DNA of 9,088 nt from contig CAJMRP010000078.1 in the NCBI GenBank assembly GCA_905215765.1, forward strand, positions 1-9,088. Direction: 5' to 3'. The notes below the pieces were generated by a model. It was not told where the DNA came from. It searched no databases and saw only the letters and a program-made list of their open reading frames with translations. Shown here piece after piece: positions 1 to 9,041 of the stretch (its first letter is position 1; each line of letters opens with the position of its first letter). A program made the translations under genes and the position numbers. This DNA is from an uncultured bacterium (GTDB lineage Bacteria; Actinomycetota; Coriobacteriia; Coriobacteriales; Coriobacteriaceae).

Positions 1-2784
<2,784 letters not shown>

Positions 2785-2785
2785 G

Positions 2786-4225
2786 TTAGTTCTCCTCGGT
2801 CTCAGCGGTCTCGGACTCAGCAAAGTTCCAGCCGGCAAGGCGGTCCTTCGCGGTATCGATGTCCAGGTAGTTCTCCTCGCCGTCCATGAGTCGCGTAAAG
2901 GCGGTAAAGAGATAGTGGGCATCGGTGGGGCCAGGCGAAGCCTCGGGGTGGTACTGGACCGAGAAGCACGGGGCGTCGAGCAGCTGGATGCCCTCGGCGG
3001 TGCCGTCGTTGAGGTTCACATGCGTCAGGCGAATGCGACCAAAGCGCTCGTTCATCACGACCGGCGCGATTCCGCGGCGCACCCAGGCGCGCAGATCTCC
3101 ATCGGCCGCATGCTCGGTCTCGCCGCCCGAAAGCTCGGGGACAAGCTTGCCCAGACTGGGGAACAGCAGGCCAAAGCCGTGGTTTTGCGCGGTGATCTCC
3201 ACGCGGCGGCTCACCAGGTTCATGACCGGCTGGTTGCCGCCGCGGTGACCGAACTTAAGCTTTTCCATCTGGGCGCCGCAGGCCAGGCTGATCATCTGGT
3301 GACCAAGACAAATACCAAAGACCGGCACCTTGCCGATCAGCTGCTGCACCTGCTCGTAGGTCTCCACCACGGCGTCGGGGTCGCCGGGGCCATTGGACAA
3401 AAAGACACCGTCGGGATTCATGTCGAGCACCTGCTGGGCGGGCGTATCCCACGGCACGACGGTAAGGTCGCAGCCGGCGCGGACCAGCCCCTCCAGAATA
3501 CCGCGCTTCACACCGCAGTCGTAGGCGACCACCTTGTGACGGGCAGGAGCGGCAGCCGCAAGTGCAAAGTCATGCGTGGCAGGCAGGTCGACGGCGGCAA
3601 AGGCGTGGGGCTCAGGGCAGCTCACGGTCTTGACCAGGTTCTCGCCTACCAGCGTGGGCGCTGCGGCCAGACGCTCGGCAAGCTCGTCGACGTCGAAGAT
3701 CTCGGTCGAGATAATGCCCATCTTGGAACCATTATCGCGCAGATGGCGCACCAGGGCGCGGGTGTCGACACCCTCGATAGCGACGATGCCGTGAGCGCGC
3801 AGGTACTCCGGCACGCTGACGGCCGAGCGCCAGTTAGAAGGCGTGGCGCACATGTCGCGAACGATCATGCCGCGCATAGCCGGAGCGCTCGCAGGGCGCA
3901 CGGCGTCGCCGGGGAAGGCCGACTGGACGTCGGTCTCGTCGATACCGTAATTGCCGATCTGCGGATAGGTCATGGTTACGATTTGGCCGGCATAACTCGG
4001 GTCGGTCATGACCTCAAAGTAGCCCTCGAGCGAGGTGTTGAAGCAGACTTCGCCGGTCGCGGTGCCCTCGGCGCCGCATGCACGTCCATAAAAAATGGTC
4101 CCATCCTCAAGATACAGGATGCAGGGACCACAGGTGCCCTTGCTGGTTTTGGCCAGCATACGCTGGCAAAGCTCGCTGGGCGCGAAGGTGCGGGCGGCAG
4201 CGCCCGCGGTATGGTTGTTCGCCAT
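2786..4225 (-). CDS. carA: Carbamoyl-phosphate synthase small (glutamine amidotransferase) subunit CarA
   Basis: CarA hydrolyses glutamine and channels ammonia to CarB. This is a 479-residue protein. The N-terminal CPSase small-chain domain is recognised by the [23 protein letters not shown] and YPQIGNYG segments. A class I glutamine amidotransferase domain follows, with SNGPGDP, the nucleophile Cys306 in FGICLGHQ, and His426/Glu428 in [10 protein letters not shown], so it should be active. I chose the ATG at 4225 because AAGGAG (4230-4235) lies four bases before it; a GTG at 4246 lies inside the leader hairpin and is rejected. Compared with E. coli CarA it has about 30 extra residues before the LEDGT strand. 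It also has about 36 extra between QNHGF and the THVNLNDGT strand (residues about 354-399), and an acidic C-terminal tail. It is the first gene of carAB and is probably controlled by the leader hairpin described separately. Confidence 0.97.
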   Translation of the reverse strand: MANNHTAGAAARTFAPSELCQRMLAKTSKGTCGPCILYLEDGTIFYGRACGAEGTATGEVCFNTSLEGYFEVMTDPSYAGQIVTMTYPQIGNYGIDETDVQSAFPGDAVRPASAPAMRGMIVRDMCATPSNWRSAVSVPEYLRAHGIVAIEGVDTRALVRHLRDNGSKMGIISTEIFDVDELAERLAAAPTLVGENLVKTVSCPEPHAFAAVDLPATHDFALAAAAPARHKVVAYDCGVKRGILEGLVRAGCDLTVVPWDTPAQQVLDMNPDGVFLSNGPGDPDAVVETYEQVQQLIGKVPVFGICLGHQMISLACGAQMEKLKFGHRGGNQPVMNLVSRRVEITAQNHGFGLLFPSLGKLVPELSGGETEHAADGDLRAWVRRGIAPVVMNERFGRIRLTHVNLNDGTAEGIQLLDAPCFSVQYHPEASPGPTDAHYLFTAFTRLMDGEENYLDIDTAKDRLAGWNFAESETAETEEN

Positions 4226-4229
4226 AGTT

Positions 4230-4262
4230 CTCCTTCCCGGTCTCACAGGACCGGCTTAAAGG
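4230..4262 (-). promoter_or_regulatory. PyrR-type RNA hairpin overlapping the carA Shine-Dalgarno
   Basis: On the minus strand, CCGGUC (4254-4249) and GACCGG (4242-4237) form a perfect 6-bp stem around the hexaloop CUGUGA (4248-4243). Below it, after an asymmetric internal loop (UAAG on one side, one G on the other), CCUU (4262-4259) pairs with AAGG (4235-4232), which is part of the carA ribosome binding site AAGGAG. The known PyrR binding loop has consensus ARUCCNGNGAGGYU with a CNGNGA hexaloop. Here the loop matches exactly. The changed stem positions are compensated: A-U becomes G-C and U-G becomes U-A. In Firmicutes PyrR with UMP usually acts by attenuation, while in Mycobacterium smegmatis it blocks translation. 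No terminator lies between this hairpin and the ATG, so translational repression is the inferred mode. No pyrR gene is in the window. Confidence 0.78.
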
Positions 4263-4283
4263 TGTGTAGTTAGGCCTCGCGGT

Positions 4284-4289
4284 ATTGTA
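4284..4289 (-). promoter_or_regulatory. Candidate -10 element for carAB
   Basis: TACAAT on the minus strand matches the TATAAT consensus at five of six positions. Transcription would start near 4277 and give a leader of about 50 bases holding the whole PyrR-type hairpin. There is no good -35 at 17 bases (ACGCCA lies there), so either an activator helps or the real promoter is elsewhere in the AT-rich stretch; CATAAT at 4343-4348 is a second, weaker candidate. Confidence 0.4.
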
Positions 4290-4321
4290 ACCGTAAGCAT
4301 GCCTCATGGCGTTAATTTCAT

Positions 4322-4362
4322 CGAAATGTTTACGAAATGATAATTATGACTTTCTATGCATA
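4322..4362. promoter_or_regulatory. AT-rich upstream region with CGAAATG direct repeat and short palindromes
   Basis: CGAAATG occurs at 4322-4328 and again at 4333-4339, a period of 11 bases or about one helical turn. It is followed by the 8-base palindromes ATAATTAT (4341-4348) and TATGCATA (4355-4362). The stretch is far more AT-rich than the coding DNA around it and lies about 45-85 bases upstream of the predicted carA start point, where an activator or UP element would sit. The ATAATTAT core only loosely resembles an arginine-repressor box. No specific regulator can be named. Confidence 0.3.
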
Positions 4363-4385
4363 ATGATTTTTCTAGGACGAGAATT

Positions 4386-4425
4386 AAAAATCATCCCGCG
4401 GGGCTTGTGGCTCACGCGGGATGAT
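4386..4425 (-). terminator. Rho-independent terminator after the membrane protein gene
   Basis: A perfect 11-bp inverted repeat (ATCATCCCGCG, 4390-4400, with CGCGGGATGAT, 4415-4425) encloses a 14-base loop. Read on the minus strand the hairpin begins seven bases after the TAA at 4432 and is followed by TTTTAATTC. It closes the exporter and membrane-protein transcript and isolates carAB as its own unit. It has no comparable T tract in the plus direction. Confidence 0.88.
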
Positions 4426-4431
4426 GACGTC

Positions 4432-5397
4432 TTACTTTTTCTTATCCTGCTCCAGCAGTTTGGACGGTGTGCGATCGGGCTTGCCGCCGCGGAAAATCTC
4501 GCGGCCATGCAGACGATGCTCCAGGTCACGTTCGGCCTTTTCCTCGTCAATCTTGGTCTGGCTCACCACCGGGTCCTCAATCAACGACGACACCGAGTTC
4601 ACCTGCTTCTGAATGCGCTCGGCGATGGTGTCATCCATACTCACGATGCGCATCTTCCAGTCGATACTCGTGGCGTTGGATGAGCTCTTGGTCCACACGA
4701 ACGTCAAAATGGCGCTCTGGTGGCCGCGCGCGGGGAACATGCCAAAGAAGGAATCGTGCTGAATGTTGCTATTCTCGTCGATATAGGCGTGAACGTTATA
4801 CACCACGCGGTCGATCTTATCGTTGAGCAACGCGTTGGTCGCAAGCGCCGCGGCCTGAATCTGCCCGTTGGACAGCAGCTCGAGCTCGTTGGCAGACGAT
4901 GTGTCCAACACCGTCACCTCGACCGTGCCCGTGCGTTCATCGGCTTCATCGACGGTAAAATCGAGCGGGAACTGCGTAAAGCCATTGCCCCACTCAAGGC
5001 CGCCCTTCAGCGCGGTCGAAACGGTATCGACCGAAACGCTCTCGGACAGGTTGGCGGTGTTCAGACGACGCATCACGCCGTAGCCAATCTGCATGCCCAC
5101 GATCAGCACCAAAATACCGATGACCACGGCCATCGCGGTCTTCGTAATGGTATGGCTCACCTGCGAGCCCGAAGGATCGTCCTCGGACAGCGGGTCGATA
5201 TGTTTTGCCTGGCTCGCGCGGTCCTCGCTGCGCAGCTGCGCTAGCGCCGCTTTGTCACCGCGCTTGACGGCGGCCTCTTTCTCGCGCATGCGCTCGGTAC
5301 GCTTTTTGGCAAGCGTAGGATCCAAGACGCCGGATGCATCGATTTCGGAGAATAACTCCGTCACTTCTTCCGGAGTCAAAGGGTTCTTATCAGCCAT
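4432..5397 (-). CDS. Single-pass membrane protein of unknown function
   Basis: I do not recognise this 321-residue protein. Residues 1-86 are hydrophilic and highly charged, with a Lys/Arg/Glu-rich, helix-like stretch at about 30-60, and are probably cytoplasmic. Residues about 87-109 form one transmembrane helix (VVIGILVLIVGMQIGYGVM) followed by two arginines. The rest, to residue 321, is a soluble domain with alternating strand-like segments, for example around 157-165, 196-206 and 229-236, ending in a charged tail with three lysines. There is no cleavable signal peptide, lipobox or enzyme motif. The positive-inside rule is ambiguous because charges flank both ends of the helix, so the side of the C-terminal domain is uncertain. 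The ATG at 5397 is preceded by AGGAAG. The exporter gene ends only 19 bases upstream, so the two are probably cotranscribed, and a terminator follows directly. A role as a partner of the exporter is only a guess from position. Confidence 0.88.
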   Translation of the reverse strand: MADKNPLTPEEVTELFSEIDASGVLDPTLAKKRTERMREKEAAVKRGDKAALAQLRSEDRASQAKHIDPLSEDDPSGSQVSHTITKTAMAVVIGILVLIVGMQIGYGVMRRLNTANLSESVSVDTVSTALKGGLEWGNGFTQFPLDFTVDEADERTGTVEVTVLDTSSANELELLSNGQIQAAALATNALLNDKIDRVVYNVHAYIDENSNIQHDSFFGMFPARGHQSAILTFVWTKSSSNATSIDWKMRIVSMDDTIAERIQKQVNSVSSLIEDPVVSQTKIDEEKAERDLEHRLHGREIFRGGKPDRTPSKLLEQDKKK

Positions 5398-5416
5398 GAT
5401 CTTCCTGTCATATCAA

Positions 5417-7189
5417 TCAGTCGAGCTCGGGCGCACGCGCACCTTCGAACTGCATTCGATAGTAACGGGCATAGGTGCCGCCACGGGCGAGAAGCTCCTC
5501 GTGCGTGCCACGCTCCACAACGCGACCATGCTCAACGGTCGCAATCTCATCGGCATGCTTAATGGTCGAAAGACGGTGGGCGATGATAATCGTGGTGCGG
5601 CCGCGTGCCAGCTCTTCGAGTGACTCCTGCACCGCCTCCTCGCTCTCGTTATCCAAAGCACTCGTCGCCTCGTCCAAAATCAGGATCTTGGGGTTCTTGA
5701 GAAACACGCGCGCGATGGCAACGCGCTGCTTCTGTCCGCCCGAAAGACGGCTGCCGCGCTCGCCCACCACGGTGTCGTAGCCCTGCGGAAGCGACTCGAT
5801 AAAGGCATCGATGTTGGCGCGACGGGCGGCCTCGGCGATCTCTTCTGCCGTAGCGCCCGGCTTGCCGTAGGCGATGTTCTCGCCAATCGTACCGTCAAAC
5901 AGGTAGACATCCTGCTGCACCAGGCCGATGGCGCGACGCAGGCTCTGCTGCGTCACATCACGCACGTCCTGGCCGTCGATGCTAATGGATCCGGCAGCCA
6001 CGTCATAAAAGCGCGGCAGCAGCGAACAGGTCGTGGACTTGCCACCGCCCGAAGGGCCAACCAAAGCGATGGTCTGCCCGGGCTTGATGGACAGGTCCAT
6101 ATGGTCGATAACGGGACGCTCGTCGGCATCGCCCTCGCCCAGCTCAACATCCTCGTAGTTAAAGCACACGTCGTGATACTCCACGGCGCCGGCAGTCACC
6201 TGCAGATCCGTAGCGCCCGGCTTGTCCTGGATATCCGGCGCGGTCGAAAGCACCTCGTCCATACGCTTAAAGCCGGCGATAGCCTTCTGATACGTTTCGG
6301 CCGAATTGACGAGTGTCTCGAGCGGCGTGCAGAACAGCGAAATATAGAGTGCAAAGGTCGCCATATCGACCGCCTGCAGCTGTCCCTGGGCGACCAGCCA
6401 GCCGCCCAGCAGCACCACGATCACATAGAGCACACCAGAGAGCAGGCCATACGTCGCGGTATAGACGCCCATGGCGTGATACATGTTCTCCTTGGACGAA
6501 AGATAGCGATTGTTGGAGGCGCGGAACTTGGCACGCTCGGTCTCCTCGTTGGCAAAGCTCTTGACTACGCGCATGCCCGCCAGCGAATCCTGCAGCTGCG
6601 CATTGATGCCACTGATCTTTTTGCGGTTGTCGCTAAAGACCTCGCGCATACGCATGTTCTGCCAAAACATGATGACCGCAAACGCCGCCGTCACCACAGC
6701 CATGGCAAGTGCCAGCACCGGGGCGATGGTAAAGAGGATCACAAACGAGCCGATAATCTCGATGCCGCAGATGATGATCCACTCGGGCACGTGATGCGCC
6801 GCCTCGCAGATATCGAACAGATCGTTGACCACGCGGCTCATCATGTCGCCCGAACTGTTGCGGTCGAAGTACGCAAAGCTAAAGCGCTCATACTGGTCGA
6901 ACAGGTCCTCGCGCATTTTGGACTCCATGCGCGCACCCATCACGTGACCCCAATAGCTCACAAAGTAGCGGCAGGCGCAGCGGACGGCATACATCAGCAC
7001 CAAGCCCACCGCGATCATGCCGAGCGCCTGCATAATGGCAGCCTGACCCTGAGTAAACAGCCCACCGGTCAAATTGCGCAGGATAATGGGAAACGCCAGG
7101 TCAATGGCGGCAAGCACCAGAGCACAAACAGTATCAGCAACAAAAAGCCCCATCTGGGGCTCGTAATACGAAAGAAACCTCTTCAGCAT
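5417..7189 (-). CDS. MsbA-like ABC exporter, fused transmembrane and ATPase domains
   Basis: This is a 590-residue half-transporter of the type I exporter family (MsbA, LmrA, multidrug and lipid exporters), expected to work as a dimer in the cytoplasmic membrane. Six membrane helices are visible at about 13-40, 52-78, 136-158, 160-178, 245-268 and 275-295. The ATPase domain has Walker A GPSGGGKST (378-386), a Q-loop around Gln425/426, signature LSGGQ (482-486), Walker B ILILDE with catalytic Glu507, and the H-loop His538 in IIAHRLSTI. All catalytic residues are present, so a homodimer would have two competent sites; no second half-transporter gene lies beside it. An acidic insertion of about eight residues (VELGEGDADE) lies between the strand carrying Tyr345 and Walker A. 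The start ATG at 7189 follows GAGGA. The substrate cannot be read from sequence. The membrane protein gene follows after 19 bases. Confidence 0.95.
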   Translation of the reverse strand: MLKRFLSYYEPQMGLFVADTVCALVLAAIDLAFPIILRNLTGGLFTQGQAAIMQALGMIAVGLVLMYAVRCACRYFVSYWGHVMGARMESKMREDLFDQYERFSFAYFDRNSSGDMMSRVVNDLFDICEAAHHVPEWIIICGIEIIGSFVILFTIAPVLALAMAVVTAAFAVIMFWQNMRMREVFSDNRKKISGINAQLQDSLAGMRVVKSFANEETERAKFRASNNRYLSSKENMYHAMGVYTATYGLLSGVLYVIVVLLGGWLVAQGQLQAVDMATFALYISLFCTPLETLVNSAETYQKAIAGFKRMDEVLSTAPDIQDKPGATDLQVTAGAVEYHDVCFNYEDVELGEGDADERPVIDHMDLSIKPGQTIALVGPSGGGKSTTCSLLPRFYDVAAGSISIDGQDVRDVTQQSLRRAIGLVQQDVYLFDGTIGENIAYGKPGATAEEIAEAARRANIDAFIESLPQGYDTVVGERGSRLSGGQKQRVAIARVFLKNPKILILDEATSALDNESEEAVQESLEELARGRTTIIIAHRLSTIKHADEIATVEHGRVVERGTHEELLARGGTYARYYRMQFEGARAPELD

Positions 7190-7220
7190 GTGATCCTCAA
7201 AGAAATATCAGCAACGTAAG

Positions 7221-7259
7221 GCCCTGGAACAAAGCAATCAGTAGTACTTGTCCCAGGGC
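7221..7259 (-). other. Imperfect hairpin between the Nudix gene and the exporter gene
   Basis: GCCCTGG (7221-7227) pairs with CCAGGGC (7253-7259). After one A/C mismatch the helix continues with ACAA (7229-7232) against TTGT (7248-7251), leaving a 15-base loop. It starts 13 bases after the Nudix stop codon as transcribed. No T tract follows in either direction, so it could be a weak terminator, an mRNA-stabilising 3' stem that separates two expression levels in one transcript, or a leader structure for the exporter. I see no convincing promoter in the remaining part of this 82-base gap. Confidence 0.5.
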
Positions 7260-7271
7260 TATCCCCACTCG

Positions 7272-7967
7272 TTAAAACTCCGTGCCCCCAAGGCGGTGCG
7301 CGATGCTATCGCAGGCCAAGGCGCCTACGACGGTCTTGGCGTCTTCGATCTTGCCGTCGAGCACGGCGTCGATCAGCTCGTGCAGCGGCACGAGGTCCAC
7401 GTTGACAAACTCGTCATCATCGGGGTTGGGTGCATCGAACTCGAGCTTGGTGGCCAGGTAGATGTGAATGATCTCGTCACAGAAGCCACAGGACGTGACA
7501 ATCGACGTCAAAAAGCGAATGCGACCAGCCCTAAAGCCCGTCTCCTCATGCAGCTCGCGCTTGGCGCAATCGAGCGGGTCCTCGCCTGGATCGAGCTTGC
7601 CGGCGGGAATCTCGACCGTCACGCGGTCGATGGCGGTGCGGTACTGACGCACCAGTACGATCTTGCCGCTCTCGGTCAGTGCCACAACAGCCGCCGCACC
7701 CGGATGGCGAACGATATCGCGGGCGCTGCGGCGACCGTTGGGCAGCTCAACCTCAAGACGGTGGACATCGAGGATCTTGCCCTTCCAGGCGCACTCCTCC
7801 GAAAGAATCTTCTCGTGCAGCTCGGCATCGTGCGGGTCGTCATCGCCCAGTACCAGCGCCGGCTCGTCAGCGACCTCGCCACCAGGCTCGCCCTCGGCGT
7901 GCCCATACACGCGGCTGTCCTCTTCGACGATCTGCGCGTCCACGAGCTCTTCGTTCTTCTCGTCCAT
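7272..7967 (-). CDS. Nudix hydrolase, ADP-ribose pyrophosphatase-like
   Basis: The complete Nudix box GX5EX7REUXEEXGU is present, starting at GKLDPGEDP and ending REL-HEETGF (residues 123-145 from this start). The metal-binding glutamates are intact. The preceding VEIPAGKL and the QYR segment are typical of the ADP-ribose pyrophosphatase (NudF) branch, which splits ADP-ribose or related nucleoside diphosphate sugars into AMP and a sugar phosphate. Substrate choice within the branch is inferred. The first 50 or so residues are very acidic and low in hydrophobic residues, an extension beyond the usual family domain of roughly 180-200 residues. I prefer the ATG at 7967: GAGAGG lies 10 bases before it but only two bases before the alternative ATG at 7976, which would add three residues. 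It begins about 20 bases after the purD stop and is probably translated from the same mRNA. Confidence 0.93.
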   Translation of the reverse strand: MDEKNEELVDAQIVEEDSRVYGHAEGEPGGEVADEPALVLGDDDPHDAELHEKILSEECAWKGKILDVHRLEVELPNGRRSARDIVRHPGAAAVVALTESGKIVLVRQYRTAIDRVTVEIPAGKLDPGEDPLDCAKRELHEETGFRAGRIRFLTSIVTSCGFCDEIIHIYLATKLEFDAPNPDDDEFVNVDLVPLHELIDAVLDGKIEDAKTVVGALACDSIAHRLGGTEF

Positions 7968-7988
7968 CCGTCTCATTCCTCTCGGATT

Positions 7989-8735
7989 TTAGGCATCCCA
8001 GGCGTCGCGGCCGCGCAGCGCGCGCAGGCCGATGTCGTGACGCAGGGTCTTGCCCTCAAAATCAATCTTCTCGCAGGCCTCGTAGGCAAGGTTGCGGGCG
8101 TTCTCAAACGTATCGCCCAGCGCGGTCACGGCAAGCACACGGCCGCCGTTGGTCACGAGCCGGCCGTCCACCACGGCGGTGCCGGCATGGTACACGGTCA
8201 CGTTCTCCATGGCCTCGGCGTCGGCGATGCCGGTGATGACTTTGCCCTTCTCGTAGCTGCCGGGATAGCCCGCGCTCGTCAGAACAACAGCCACGGCCCA
8301 CTCGTCACGCCAGTCGAGCTCAATCTGATCAAGCTCGCAGTTGGCGCAGGCGAGCATAACCTCGACCAGGTCGTTCTTGAGGCGCGGCAGCACGACCTGC
8401 GTCTCGGGGTCGCCAAAGCGGGCGTTGAACTCCAGCACCTTGGGGCCGGCGGGGGTGAGCATAAAGCCGCCATACAGGCAGCCGCGGTAGTCGATGCCCT
8501 CGGCAGCGAGCTCGGCCACGGTCTGCTCCATGACTTTCACCATGGTGGCGTGCTCCTCGTCGGTCACGATGGGTACCGGGCTGTAAACGCCCATGCCACC
8601 GGTGTTGGGACCCTTGTCGCCCTCGAGCGCACGCTTGTGGTCCTGCGAAGTGGCCATGGGGCGCACGGTCTTGCCGTCGGTAAAGGCCAGCAGCGAGCAC
8701 TCGGGGCCGGTCAGCATCTCCTCGATGACCACGCG
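7989..8735 (-). CDS. purD: Phosphoribosylamine-glycine ligase PurD, missing its N-terminal part
   Basis: PurD joins glycine to phosphoribosylamine with ATP in purine synthesis. The 248 codons preserved correspond to the C-terminal part of the roughly 420-430-residue enzyme. They begin at the conserved RVVIEEML segment of the ATP-grasp domain and include SQDHKR, GDKGPNTGGMGVYSP, the metal-binding EFNARFGDPETQ and the C-terminal TNGGRVLAVTALG segment. About 180 N-terminal residues are absent: immediately beyond the Arg codon at 8733-8735 the frame meets a TAG (8736-8738), and the sequence becomes plus-strand permease. A gene finder would start it at the GTG at 8732, but no ribosome binding site is there, and the product would lack most of the nucleotide-binding fold. 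The preserved part has no frameshift or internal stop, so the break looks recent or artificial rather than old decay. Confidence 0.93.
   Translation of the reverse strand, partial: RVVIEEMLTGPECSLLAFTDGKTVRPMATSQDHKRALEGDKGPNTGGMGVYSPVPIVTDEEHATMVKVMEQTVAELAAEGIDYRGCLYGGFMLTPAGPKVLEFNARFGDPETQVVLPRLKNDLVEVMLACANCELDQIELDWRDEWAVAVVLTSAGYPGSYEKGKVITGIADAEAMENVTVYHAGTAVVDGRLVTNGGRVLAVTALGDTFENARNLAYEACEKIDFEGKTLRHDIGLRALRGRDAWDA
8716..8735. other. Chimeric junction between purD and the permease gene
   Basis: Minus-strand PurD homology extends up to 8735 (Arg-Val-Val-Ile-Glu-Glu). Plus-strand permease homology extends down to about 8716 (Ile-Ser-Ser-Met-Thr-Thr-Arg). These 20 bases therefore make sense as family-typical protein on both strands. 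Left of the block only PurD is recognisable and right of it only the permease. This is what a join across a short shared sequence looks like, either an assembly error or a microhomology-mediated rearrangement. Confidence 0.75.
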
Positions 8736-9024
8736 CTACCGCGACCTCACACTGCTGGTCAACCTCTGCGTGTCCCTGTGGATGTACGCCACGCCCGTCG
8801 CCTACCCGGCCTCGATGGTAATGGACAAGTACCCCCACCTCATCGGCCTTTACATGCTCAACCCGATGACGCCCATCGTCGAATACTTCCGCTCCGCCTT
8901 TTTGGGCACGGAGGCGTTCAGCCTGGCCTACATGCCCCTGTCGGTGGGCATGACGCTGGTCTTCTTCGCCGTGGGCATACTGCTGTTCTCGCGCATTGAA
9001 AAGACGTTCATGGACACCGTCTGA
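8716..9024 (+). CDS. C-terminal part of a polysaccharide-export ABC permease (Wzm/TagG-like)
   Basis: About 102 C-terminal codons of an ABC-2 type permease that moves lipid-linked polysaccharide (O-antigen, teichoic acid or capsule) across the membrane. The hallmarks are SSMTTRYRDL leading into a hydrophobic segment with LWMYATPVAYP, then LNPMTPIVEYFRSAFLG, a last membrane helix (LVFFAVGILLF) and the family ending EKTFMDTV. Family members have about 260-280 residues, so roughly the first 160 are missing. The frame stays open leftward to 8593, but that part is the antisense of purD and shows no permease character. The real gene must begin elsewhere, and the ATG at 8725 is an internal Met of the conserved SSMTTRYRD stretch, not a start. 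The ATPase gene follows after 17 bases, the usual permease-ATPase order. Confidence 0.88.
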   Translation: MSSMTTRYRDLTLLVNLCVSLWMYATPVAYPASMVMDKYPHLIGLYMLNPMTPIVEYFRSAFLGTEAFSLAYMPLSVGMTLVFFAVGILLFSRIEKTFMDTV

Positions 9025-9041
9025 GGGGAGGGGAGAGCGCC

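Noticed and set aside
4226..4246. GTG at 4246 as an alternative carA start
   Set aside because: It lies inside the leader hairpin and has no ribosome binding site, while the ATG at 4225 has AAGGAG at ideal spacing.
4341..4348. ATAATTAT as an arginine-repressor box
   Set aside because: Only the AT core fits; the flanking TGAAT/ATTCA half-sites are not there.
4386..4425. Hairpin as a bidirectional terminator or carA attenuator
   Set aside because: The T tract exists only on the minus-strand exit side, and the structure lies over 100 bases upstream of the predicted carA start point, so it ends the preceding gene rather than regulating carA.
6101..7219. A 372-codon open frame on the plus strand
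   Set aside because: It is antisense to the membrane part of the ABC exporter; its His- and Asp-rich composition is the complement of hydrophobic codons.
8593..8715. Upstream part of the permease open frame, which could suggest a 143-residue intact small protein
   Set aside because: This part is the antisense of conserved PurD sequence and shows no membrane helix or permease motif; the frame is open only by chance across the junction.
7248..8999. A 583-codon plus-strand frame running through the Nudix gene, purD and the permease
   Set aside because: It is antisense to two clear genes and is out of frame with the permease beyond the junction. It has no family features.
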